From NCBI GenBank assembly GCA_013286485.1, contig JABDFN010000005.1, forward strand, positions 1 through 40,515: 40,515 nucleotides of DNA. Direction: 5' to 3'. Position 1 is the first letter of the stretch. Every line of letters begins with the position of its first letter. Of this stretch, positions 24,985 to 32,451 are shown piece by piece. A program made the position numbers and the translations under genes. Source of the DNA: Bacteroidota bacterium (GTDB lineage: Bacteria; Bacteroidota; Bacteroidia; Chitinophagales; Chitinophagaceae). The notes below the pieces were generated by a model. The model ran no database searches. It saw only the letters and a program-made list of their open reading frames with translations, and was not told the origin of the DNA.

Positions 24985-26862
24985 CTAGCTGCTAACTGTA
25001 TTTTGCTCGCTATCCATTTGTGTTTGATAACGATATAATTTAGCATAGCGGCCGTTCAGTTTCATCAATTCATCGTGCGTGCCTTGTTCTATGATAGAAC
25101 CATTATCCAAAACAATTACTTGATCGAATGATAAGCTTGTGAAAATACGATGCGTAGTAATAATAGCTGTTTTGTTATGCAAATACTGTCGCAGATTAAC
25201 CAAAATAATTTTTTCCGTATGTGTGTCTACCGCAGAAAGGCAATCATCTAAAATAAGCAGCTTGCTGTTTTTCAGTAAGGCGCGTGCCAATATCATACGT
25301 TGTTTCTGACCGCCGCTCAGCATCACTCCACGCTCACCTATCATGGTTTCGTACCCTTTTTGAAGGCTGTTGATATCTTTATCCAGATCTGCAAGGCAAG
25401 CAGCTTCTTTTACTTCTTCAGCTGTCGCATCATCGCGACCAAATTTTATGTTGTTGAAAACTGTATCAGAAAAAAGAAAGGCATCCTGTGGTGCATAACC
25501 GATTTGCCTGCGCATGACCTGTAATTGCATTTCTTTTACCGATACATGATCCAGCATTACTTCGCCTTTGCCGGGGTCGTACATACGAAGTAATAAATGC
25601 GCCAATGTAGATTTACCCGAACCTGTACGGCCCAGTATGGCTACTTTCTGTCCGGGTTTTATATGCAATGACAGATCTTTTATAGCAAGAATACCTGTAT
25701 GCTGATATGTAAAACTGACATGAGCCAGATCAACCGCACCTTGTAACACAGGTGAAACGGCGCCTGGAGGTGACTGAATCTGCGGTTTTGTTTGTAAGAA
25801 TTCATCAATTCTTTTTTGCGAAGCACCTGCACGCTGAATATAAGACGCTACCATGCCCAAGCTTGATACAGAGAATGTAAGCAGGTTAATGTACATAATA
25901 AACTCGGCGATGTTCCCTGTTGTGATCTTTCCGTTGATAGCAAGGTAACCACCGATCAATATGGTACTTAATATACTGAACCCTATGAGTAGGTTTATAG
26001 CAGGAAAATATAAAGCCTCTGTAAGTGAAAGATTGATAGCGCTTGCTTTATACTCTTCCGATGTGTTATTAAAAAAGCGCAGTATGTTCTTTTCCTGTAC
26101 AAAAGACTTGATAACCCTTATACCTGAATAAGATTCCTGCGCTGTTGTAGTTAATTGAGACAGTTGCGCCTGTATCTTACCGCTTTTTCTGAATATTACT
26201 TTGTTCACGTAAAACATGGTAATTGCCAGCACAGGCAAAGGCAGTACAACAAATAAAGTAAGCAGGGGGCTTGCTTTGAGCATATACCAGATGCAAAAAA
26301 TAACCAGTGCTATAGTGCCAGTGGCATACATTATAGAAGGGCCGATGTACATGCGCACACGCGAAACATCTTCTGCAATGCGGTTCATCAGGTCGCCGGT
26401 AAAATGTGTTTTAAAAAAGCCGGCATCTAATTCCTGGTAATGTTTATATATTTCATTCTTCTGGTCATATTCTATATGCCGGCTCATAACTATCAGTGTC
26501 TGCCGCTGAAAGAACATAAAGAGCCCACGAAGCAAAGCAAGCATCAGCAGTATCATACCACTCAGAAAAACAATAGATAGAATCACATTATTTCCTGACC
26601 CTAAAATATGACTCTGCACAACAGCTACTACCAACTGTCTTGTAATGCTTTGTTCCTGTATATGATTTGAGTGCGATTGTTTTTGTGGGGCTACAATGCC
26701 GCCATGCGCCTGTACACTATCCATTACAATATCGATCGTATCGCGCATTACTACGGCAGACTGCGTGGCAAACAAGCTGGAAATAGAGACAAAGATCAAT
26801 CCCGCAAACAGGCGCCATTTATACTTGATAAAATACTTATTGACCGAGCGAAGATTTTTCAT
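24985..26862 (-). CDS. ABC exporter half-transporter (permease fused to ATPase)
   Basis: A 625-residue inner-membrane protein with six transmembrane helices in residues about 15-340 and one ATPase domain. Walker A G411-RTGSGKST, Q-loop Q459, signature LSGGQ at 515-519, Walker B LLILD539 and H-loop H571 are all visible. The residue after the Walker B aspartate is D540, not the catalytic Glu: the sequence reads LDDCLSAVD. This is typical of the degenerate half of heterodimeric exporters such as MdlA/BmrC-type proteins. The first periplasmic loop (about 45-90) is long and Gln/His-rich. No partner half-transporter is adjacent; the upstream gene is an SDR, 31 bases away on the same strand, so the two may be co-transcribed. 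Substrate unknown. Confidence 0.92.
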   Translation of the reverse strand: MKNLRSVNKYFIKYKWRLFAGLIFVSISSLFATQSAVVMRDTIDIVMDSVQAHGGIVAPQKQSHSNHIQEQSITRQLVVAVVQSHILGSGNNVILSIVFLSGMILLMLALLRGLFMFFQRQTLIVMSRHIEYDQKNEIYKHYQELDAGFFKTHFTGDLMNRIAEDVSRVRMYIGPSIMYATGTIALVIFCIWYMLKASPLLTLFVVLPLPVLAITMFYVNKVIFRKSGKIQAQLSQLTTTAQESYSGIRVIKSFVQEKNILRFFNNTSEEYKASAINLSLTEALYFPAINLLIGFSILSTILIGGYLAINGKITTGNIAEFIMYINLLTFSVSSLGMVASYIQRAGASQKRIDEFLQTKPQIQSPPGAVSPVLQGAVDLAHVSFTYQHTGILAIKDLSLHIKPGQKVAILGRTGSGKSTLAHLLLRMYDPGKGEVMLDHVSVKEMQLQVMRRQIGYAPQDAFLFSDTVFNNIKFGRDDATAEEVKEAACLADLDKDINSLQKGYETMIGERGVMLSGGQKQRMILARALLKNSKLLILDDCLSAVDTHTEKIILVNLRQYLHNKTAIITTHRIFTSLSFDQVIVLDNGSIIEQGTHDELMKLNGRYAKLYRYQTQMDSEQNTVSS

Positions 26863-26893
26863 GGACTACAAAGATACTGGTGAACGAGTTGAC

Positions 26894-27628
26894 TTAATGA
26901 TTCATAATTGGGAACATAGCTTCTCCCTTAGCACGCAAACCTTTGGCATCTGCAATAGGGGCTTCCAGCAGGTCATTTTCAATGGCCAGCATAGCTTCTA
27001 TTAGAAATTCATGTACCGGCAGCCCGCCATGAGATTGCGCATGACCCGACCATCTTTCATGTCCTAATTGTGTATCGGTAGATGGAGGAATAATTTCAAA
27101 CACTTTTACACCTACATCTTTTAGCTGGTGCCGTAACGACATGGTGAAAGAATGTATGGCAGCTTTGGTAGCACAATACACGGGCATAAAAGCAAGCGGT
27201 GCAAATGCAAGGCCTGAAGAAATATTCATAATAGCCGCATTTTGCTGGGTGGCAAGATGCTTTGTAAACAGCGAACAGAAATGCATATAGGCAGTAATAT
27301 TGGTTGCTATTTCATTTTCTACTTTTGTCATATCCACCTCATTTTTAAAATCGAAGGCGTATTGAACACCAGCATTATTCATCAATATATTAATAGCAGG
27401 ATGTTCTTTCAATATTGTGCCAGCCAAGGCTATTCTTTGTTGTGCATTTGCCACATCGCATGTATAGGTAGTAAGCCCGGGATATTGGTTTTGAATAGCT
27501 GCCAGTTTATCAGCCCGTCTGCCACAAATTATGACAGTATTACCGCGCTTGTACAACTCCTCTGCAAATGCCCAGCCTATACCGGATGAACCGCCGGTAA
27601 TCAATATCGTATTGCCTTTTGTTTGCAT
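26894..27628 (-). CDS. SDR family oxidoreductase
   Basis: Classical short-chain dehydrogenase of 244 residues. The NAD(P)-binding motif TGGSSGIG is at residues 11-18, NNAG at 84-87, the catalytic serine is in ISSG (137-139) and the YxxxK pair is Y151/K155 (YCATK). ICGRRADKL after strand 2 suggests NADP(H) preference because of the arginine pair. The tail pattern resembles the DltE-like branch of the family. Substrate cannot be predicted. It starts the two-gene minus-strand unit with the ABC exporter and is divergent from asd. Confidence 0.9.
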   Translation of the reverse strand: MQTKGNTILITGGSSGIGWAFAEELYKRGNTVIICGRRADKLAAIQNQYPGLTTYTCDVANAQQRIALAGTILKEHPAINILMNNAGVQYAFDFKNEVDMTKVENEIATNITAYMHFCSLFTKHLATQQNAAIMNISSGLAFAPLAFMPVYCATKAAIHSFTMSLRHQLKDVGVKVFEIIPPSTDTQLGHERWSGHAQSHGGLPVHEFLIEAMLAIENDLLEAPIADAKGLRAKGEAMFPIMNH

Positions 27629-27734
27629 AATAAGTGAATTAAAAAATATGAGTATCCAAAATTAGGCAATCAACTCTGTACAAACTCATAACATTTTAAA
27701 TTGCATTAACTTCGCGCAAAATTTAAATGATACA

Positions 27735-28724
27735 ATGAAAGTAGCTGTTGTGGGCGCCACAGGATTAGTGGGCAGTACTATGTTGCGTATTTTAGAAGAA
27801 AGAAATTTCCCTTTGACTGAATTGATACCTGTTGCTTCTGAAAAGAGCGTAGGCATGAAGGTGCAATATGAGGGTAAGGAATACAGTGTAGTGAACGCCG
27901 CAACCGCAATAGCTATGAAACCACAGCTGGCAATATTCTCTGCCGGCGGCAGCATATCATTAGAACTGGCGCCGCAATTTGCAGCAATAGGTTGTTACGT
28001 AGTAGATAATTCTTCTGCATGGCGTATGGACCCAACGAAGAAATTAGTAGTACCTGAGGTGAACGGTGATGTGCTTACCAAAAACGATCTTATTATCGCT
28101 AATCCTAATTGTTCTACTATACAAATGGTAATGGTATTGCAACCACTGCACAAAGCTTATGGCGTGAAGCGCGTAGTGGTAAGCACTTATCAATCAGTAA
28201 CGGGTACAGGACAAAAGGCTGTAAAAGAAATGCTGGACGAACGTGCCGGTGGTAATGGATTTGGTGTGTACCCTTATCGTATTGATATGAACGTGCTTCC
28301 GCATATTGATGTGTTCCAGGATAATGGTTATACCAAGGAAGAGATGAAGATGGTGCATGAGACCTGTAAAATAATGGGTGATGATGCGATACGAGTAACC
28401 GCCACTACTGTACGCGTACCTGTCATGGGCGCCCATAGCGAGAGTGTGAATATAGAACTCCACAAAGATTTTAAAGAGAATGATGTGCGTGAAATGCTTT
28501 CCAATTTTCCCGGTGTTGTTGTAATTGATAACCCTAAAGCAAATGCCTACCCCATGCCGATAGATGCTGAAGGAAAAGATGAAGTGTTTGTTGGTCGTAT
28601 TCGCAGGGACTATTCACAGGCTAATACACTGAACTGCTGGATAGTGAGTGATAACTTGCGCAAAGGCGCTGCCACAAACGCAGTGCAGATAGCGAAGTTG
28701 TTGCACAATAAAGGTTGGATATAA
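27735..28724 (+). CDS. asd: Aspartate-semialdehyde dehydrogenase
   Basis: Catalyses the NADPH-dependent reduction of aspartyl phosphate to aspartate semialdehyde, the branch point to lysine/diaminopimelate, threonine and methionine. The coenzyme loop GATGLVGSTML is at residues 7-17, the active-site cysteine is C126 in NPNCSTIQ, and the catalytic-site segments RVPVMGAHSESVN and RIRRD are present. At 329 residues it has the usual length. A box TAACTTCG lies about 20 bases upstream, resembling TAnnTTTG, which suggests its own promoter. It ends at a terminator. Confidence 0.96.
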   Translation: MKVAVVGATGLVGSTMLRILEERNFPLTELIPVASEKSVGMKVQYEGKEYSVVNAATAIAMKPQLAIFSAGGSISLELAPQFAAIGCYVVDNSSAWRMDPTKKLVVPEVNGDVLTKNDLIIANPNCSTIQMVMVLQPLHKAYGVKRVVVSTYQSVTGTGQKAVKEMLDERAGGNGFGVYPYRIDMNVLPHIDVFQDNGYTKEEMKMVHETCKIMGDDAIRVTATTVRVPVMGAHSESVNIELHKDFKENDVREMLSNFPGVVVIDNPKANAYPMPIDAEGKDEVFVGRIRRDYSQANTLNCWIVSDNLRKGAATNAVQIAKLLHNKGWI

Positions 28725-28730
28725 GCCTCT

Positions 28731-28762
28731 CCCCAACTCTCTCCTTCGGAGAGGGGGTTTTT
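28731..28762 (+). terminator. Terminator after asd
   Basis: CTCTCC (28739-28744), loop TTC and GGAGAG (28748-28753), with outer CCCC/GGGG able to extend pairing, followed by TTTTT. It lies in the gap between the convergent asd and rpiB genes. Confidence 0.8.
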
Positions 28763-29213
28763 AATCTATTTTTTCAACACGCCTTTCATGACGGCCACCT
28801 TCGAATGCGGTGGACAGAAATATATTCACCATTTTTTTGGCAAGGTCTATTGAAACAAACCGCGCGCCCAGACAAATAATATTAGCGTTGTTATGCTGAC
28901 GTGCCAACGTTGCTACTTCTTCATTCCAGCAAAGAGCTGCGCGAATACCCTGATGCTTATTGGCTGTCATGCAAACACCTTCTCCGCTACCGCAAACCAA
29001 TACACCTGTTGTTGCTTTACCGCTTGCCACCATTTCTGCTACAGGATGCGCGTAATCAGGATAGTCTGTACTTTCAGTACTATAGGTTCCCTTATCTTCT
29101 ACCTGCCAGCCATCTGCAATGAGCATATTCTTTACAGCCTCCTTATATTCAAAACCTGCATGGTCTGAGCCCACTGCAATAGGTAATGATTTATTAAAAA
29201 CGGTATTTGACAT
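28761..29213 (-). CDS. rpiB: Ribose-5-phosphate isomerase B
   Basis: Interconverts ribulose 5-phosphate and ribose 5-phosphate in the pentose phosphate pathway. Family landmarks are GSDHAGFEYK with D17/H18, the active-site C74 in VCGSGEGVCMTANK, and the C-terminal FEGGRHERRVEKI. The 150-residue length is standard for RpiB/LacAB-type isomerases. It lies on the minus strand, 80 bases downstream of tatC. Confidence 0.95.
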   Translation of the reverse strand: MSNTVFNKSLPIAVGSDHAGFEYKEAVKNMLIADGWQVEDKGTYSTESTDYPDYAHPVAEMVASGKATTGVLVCGSGEGVCMTANKHQGIRAALCWNEEVATLARQHNNANIICLGARFVSIDLAKKMVNIFLSTAFEGGRHERRVEKID

Positions 29214-29293
29214 AGTTGTGTTTTTCTATTGTAAAGTTATATAAACCAACAAGGTTTTTAAGGATAAATCCTGGTTAATATACACATAGCATC

Positions 29294-30154
29294 TTATAGA
29301 TCCCTATCCCGCTGAGCCTGTTTTCTTGTTCTTTCTTTTACGGCTCTAAAACTTATAAGAATAGACACTTCGTACAGCACATATATGGGTATAAATACGA
29401 GTATCCAGCTAAAAGCATCGGGCGGGGTAATCACTTCTGCCAACAATACCAATATGATAATGGCATAACGACGTTTGGATGTAAGTATTTTGGGTGTAAG
29501 TATACCTACACGCGAAAGAAAATAAATAATAATAGGGAGCTCAAAAACGATACCCATGCCAAGAATAAGGTCGCTCATGGTATCGTAGTAATTATTGATC
29601 GTAATGATATTGGCGAACTTTGGATTGAGTTGATAACTGCCGAAAAAATTAATGGTATAAGGAGCAACTATATAATATGCAAACAGAACCCCGAAGAAAA
29701 ACAATATAGAACACCAAAACACAAGTCCGCGGGCATATTTCAATTCTGTAGGTTTTAAAGCCGGACGGAGAAATTTCCAAAACTCCCATAGTATGTAGGG
29801 GAAGGCTAAGATGAAACCCAAAGCCATAGATACAGACAATGACAAAACGAATTGCCCTGCCAGCTCTGTATTTTGGAATTTTATTTTTACCGCTCCCAGG
29901 CAAAGAGAATCCATATGAAATTCTTTGCCTAACCAGCAAAACCATTTGTAAGCAACAAAATTATCATTGGCAGGACCAAGTATGATGTGATCGAATATCC
30001 ATTCTATTTGAATGAACATCACAACGGCCATGATAAGAACAGCTATTACAGACCTGATAAGATGCCAGCGTAACGCCTCTATATGGTCAACAAAAGACAT
30101 CTCCCCCCTTGGGTTGGTGCGAATGTTGCTGATGATATTTCTGATGATGCCCAA
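29294..30154 (-). CDS. tatC: Sec-independent protein translocase subunit TatC
   Basis: Core receptor subunit of the twin-arginine translocase, which exports folded proteins. The N-terminal signature EMSFVDHIEALRWHLIRS is clear and six hydrophobic helices follow, ending with ITPPDAFSWILVFIPIYVLYEVSIL. The predicted start is TTG at 30154 (286 residues). An ATG at 30100 would begin directly at MSFVDH, but GEMSF is itself conserved in relatives as I recall, so the longer form is preferred. tatA is not adjacent. Confidence 0.95.
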   Translation of the reverse strand: MGIIRNIISNIRTNPRGEMSFVDHIEALRWHLIRSVIAVLIMAVVMFIQIEWIFDHIILGPANDNFVAYKWFCWLGKEFHMDSLCLGAVKIKFQNTELAGQFVLSLSVSMALGFILAFPYILWEFWKFLRPALKPTELKYARGLVFWCSILFFFGVLFAYYIVAPYTINFFGSYQLNPKFANIITINNYYDTMSDLILGMGIVFELPIIIYFLSRVGILTPKILTSKRRYAIIILVLLAEVITPPDAFSWILVFIPIYVLYEVSILISFRAVKERTRKQAQRDRDL

Positions 30155-30241
30155 ATGAAAAATTATGCAGGGCGCAAAGGTAGGTAATTAGTCAATTTGG
30201 CAACGAGCCAATATTGAATAGTGTACAAAAACACAAACGTA

Positions 30242-31306
30242 TTATTTGTAAACCTTAACTGAGCAGGTATAATATTCCAGTTTTCCCACCTGTTCTTCTC
30301 GGTCTATATTATGCAGCTTATTAGCCTTCGGAAGGCGTATGTTTATTTCTTTGGGTAAAGAATGGATAAACTTTAAGAGTGCAATAGAACTCACTGCATA
30401 AGTATTTCCTTCGTCTTTACCGCCATGCGCTGTAACTATTGCTAATACATTGCCGCTTTCGTCTAATACAGGTGAGCCGCTTTGTCCGGGTTCTGAAGGC
30501 ACTTCTAAACGATATTGCATGGTATCAGCATTAAAACCGTTCTCACCGCTTATATACCCTTCGTTGTAAATAAGTTCATCCTGCGGAAAACCGAGTGTGA
30601 ATACACGTGCTGCAAGGCCGGATTTAGTCTGCGCAAATGTATAAGGCACATCTGCTTTAGCAAAACGGAAATATTCATCCTCCACTTTCAGAATAGCAAT
30701 GTCTGTTTGAGGTTCAAATGCTACTACAGATGCTTTAAAATAATCGCCATCGTGGTTTTGTATATAAATAGAATCCGCACCCTCTACAACATGGTAATTA
30801 GTTACCAAATAGCCATTATTGCTTAAAGCAAATCCCGTACCTGTGTACCGCACCTGTGCAGGCGGCGTGCTGTTCTTATCTTTTATATTGGCAATGAGCT
30901 GACTCTGTGAGCGCTTAATGTTTTCTATTTCGTGACGAAGGATAGTATAATCAGAAGCGTTCTTCTTATCTGTACGATTCATCCAGATAGCGCCAAAAGA
31001 TACCAATAAAGCAATAGTTGCCGCCATTGCTGCTATACGCCAATAATGCGGTTTAAAAGAAATGAATTTTATTACCGGTTTTTGTTTGGCAAACTCCTCT
31101 CCTATCTGCTTGATCGTAGAACGAAAACGTTTTTGCTCTCCGCTGCTTGTAAGTGACCGCACCAAATTCACTGCTTCGTGAAACTCTGCTGCAAAATTTG
31201 AATCTGATTGCAAACGAACCTGCAGCTCTGCGTTTTCAGTATCTGTTATATTACCCGACACATATGTTTCTGCAAGGCTCCATATATTTATATGATCTAT
31301 AGACAT
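30242..31306 (-). CDS. Anti-sigma-like membrane protein fused to a periplasmic trypsin-like protease
   Basis: A 354-residue single-pass membrane protein. Residues about 1-60 (SLAETYVSGNITDTENAELQ) resemble the cytoplasmic part of Bacteroidota anti-sigma factors. A transmembrane helix spans about 89-109. A short coiled-coil-like linker follows (about 115-142), then a trypsin/HtrA-like serine protease domain (about 150-335) with an intact triad: H172 (TNYHVV), D202 (QTDIAIL) and S276 (PGQSGSPV). No PDZ domain is present. The gene begins 9 bases after the ECF sigma gene and is surely co-transcribed. I infer a transmembrane regulator that holds the sigma factor and whose protease domain senses or cleaves something in the periplasm. 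The anti-sigma role is not proven by sequence alone. Confidence 0.85.
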   Translation of the reverse strand: MSIDHINIWSLAETYVSGNITDTENAELQVRLQSDSNFAAEFHEAVNLVRSLTSSGEQKRFRSTIKQIGEEFAKQKPVIKFISFKPHYWRIAAMAATIALLVSFGAIWMNRTDKKNASDYTILRHEIENIKRSQSQLIANIKDKNSTPPAQVRYTGTGFALSNNGYLVTNYHVVEGADSIYIQNHDGDYFKASVVAFEPQTDIAILKVEDEYFRFAKADVPYTFAQTKSGLAARVFTLGFPQDELIYNEGYISGENGFNADTMQYRLEVPSEPGQSGSPVLDESGNVLAIVTAHGGKDEGNTYAVSSIALLKFIHSLPKEINIRLPKANKLHNIDREEQVGKLEYYTCSVKVYK

Positions 31307-31315
31307 TGTTCTTTT

Positions 31316-31888
31316 TTATTTTGCTTTTTCACCATAGAATATTTTTCTAAGGCGCGAAAGGCATTTATACTTTTGTGTTTTAGCATTGTCCGGGTTTGAA
31401 TACCCAAACTCTGCTGCTATCTGCTGCATATCCTTATCATGATGATAATAAGCTTTCAGCAATGAACTGCAGGGTTCGCCTAATTGTTCGAGCGCATCCT
31501 GCAGCTGGTTATAAAAAACTTCGCGTTCGTTATGAGCGCTGATATCGTCTTCATACGCCCAATCTTCATCTATTCCTGCACCGCTTAATGAATCCGGATC
31601 TTTTTGCCGCTGCTGTATTTTTTTGTACCAAAGATGTTTGCTGATGGCAAACAAATAAGTACCAATACGACAACTCAACCTAAAGTCTTCGTTTTGAGAC
31701 TTCTCGAACAGGATCATTATAGCTTCCTGAAAAATATCTGTTGCATCTGTTGCGCTGCCACCATTTTTTATCACCCAGCGGCAAATAACATCTGCTTGCT
31801 GGTTGTAAATCTGCTCGGCGGCCTTTCGGTCGCCTGTCGCCATTTGGGCAAGTAACTGCTGCTCAGTATTTATTGGGCTGCTGTTCAA
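31316..31888 (-). CDS. ECF-type RNA polymerase sigma factor
   Basis: A sigma-70 family factor of the extracytoplasmic-function type. Region 2 is seen around DIFQEAIMILFEKS ... RIGTYLFAISKHLWYKK (about 50-95) and region 4 around SSLLKAYYHHDKDMQQIAAEFGYSNPDNAKTQKYKCLSRLRKIF (about 140-185). The start is uncertain. TTG at 31888 gives 190 residues and preserves the conserved-looking TEQQLLAQMATGD. ATG at 31843 gives 175 residues and would suit a promoter whose -10 box abuts the TTG. The gene is followed after 9 bases by the protease/anti-sigma gene and is divergent from a small lipoprotein. Autoregulation through the repeated upstream motif is inferred. Confidence 0.92.
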   Translation of the reverse strand: MNSSPINTEQQLLAQMATGDRKAAEQIYNQQADVICRWVIKNGGSATDATDIFQEAIMILFEKSQNEDFRLSCRIGTYLFAISKHLWYKKIQQRQKDPDSLSGAGIDEDWAYEDDISAHNEREVFYNQLQDALEQLGEPCSSLLKAYYHHDKDMQQIAAEFGYSNPDNAKTQKYKCLSRLRKIFYGEKAK

Positions 31889-31900
31889 TGTATTAATCCG

Positions 31901-31921
31901 TTTTTGGGTAAAAGGTAACCC
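31901..31921 (-). promoter_or_regulatory. Candidate control element upstream of the sigma gene
   Basis: On the minus strand the sequence reads TGGGTTACCTTTT, then after a 16-base gap from GGGTTACC comes ATTAATAC. The lipoprotein side has the same 13-mer with ATAAATAG at the same distance, so the pair resembles -35/-10 boxes of one ECF promoter. If so, the -10 box touches the TTG start of the sigma gene. On the plus strand TTTGGGTAAAA (31903-31913) matches TTTGGGTATAA at 32091-32101. Confidence 0.55.
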
Positions 31922-32073
31922 AATGAGTGCTGAAAATTAACAAATTTAGATGGCATTGATACGTTTGAATATATTGGTAATTACATTATTTATTATCGAA
32001 ACATTATTAATTTATTAATTATCAATAAATTACACATTATAATAATAATTTTATAAAAAAATTCATAGTTGAT

Positions 32074-32110
32074 GGGTTACCTTTTTTCAATTTGGGTATA
32101 AATAGGTAAT
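32074..32110 (+). promoter_or_regulatory. Candidate ECF promoter/operator upstream of the lipoprotein gene
   Basis: GGGTTACC at 32074-32081 lies in a 13-mer (TGGGTTACCTTTT) identical to the one before the sigma gene. ATAAATAG follows after 16 bases, leaving about 27 bases to the ATG at 32132. TTACCT and AGGTAA (32104-32109) also form an inverted pair around it. The rest of the 31922-32073 gap is very AT-rich with no gene. Confidence 0.55.
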
Positions 32111-32131
32111 TAAACATTTAAAAACTAAAGT

Positions 32132-32329
32132 ATGAAATTCGTAAAATTAAGCGTTTTAGCACTTTCTTTGGGTATGTTCATCGCATCTTGCGGTAACGGT
32201 TCTTCTGAAGCTCCTAAAACTGACACTACTGCTGCTCAGCCAGCTGCTCCAGCTCCTGCAATGGATACAACTAAAGCTGCACCAGCAATGGACACTACTA
32301 AGAAAGCTGATACTACTAAGAAAATGTAG
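32132..32329 (+). CDS. Small low-complexity lipoprotein
   Basis: A 65-residue lipoprotein precursor. A type II signal peptide ends in the lipobox FIASC with C20 as the lipid-carrying residue. The 45-residue mature part is a Pro/Ala/Lys/Thr-rich chain with repeated APAMDTTK and DTTKK units, ending KKM, and has no globular domain. It could be a spacer or tether in the periplasm or on the surface; no function is known. It is divergent from the sigma gene and shares the 13-mer control element, so it is a candidate target of that sigma factor. It ends at a strong terminator. Confidence 0.8.
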   Translation: MKFVKLSVLALSLGMFIASCGNGSSEAPKTDTTAAQPAAPAPAMDTTKAAPAMDTTKKADTTKKM

Positions 32330-32355
32330 TTTTCCTGTAGAACAATCTTAAAAAG

Positions 32356-32379
32356 ACCACCCCATAGGGTGGTTTTTTT
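32356..32379 (+). terminator. Terminator after the small lipoprotein gene
   Basis: ACCACCC (32356-32362), loop CATA and GGGTGGT (32367-32373) form a perfect 7-bp stem followed by TTTTTTA. Confidence 0.9.
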
Positions 32380-32439
32380 ATTATCATACCCGATAAAAGC
32401 AGTACCAGTTCTTTATAATTCCCTTTGGTTTTTGTCCAT

Positions 32440-32447
32440 TATATTTG
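32440..32447 (+). promoter_or_regulatory. TAnnTTTG -7 box before the BatA-like operon
   Basis: TATATTTG fits the Bacteroidota -7 consensus exactly. It ends only 4 bases before the GTG start at 32452, so a transcript from it would be nearly leaderless. A TTTG at 32424-32427 is closer than the usual -33 spacing. Confidence 0.45.
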
Positions 32448-32451
32448 TTAA

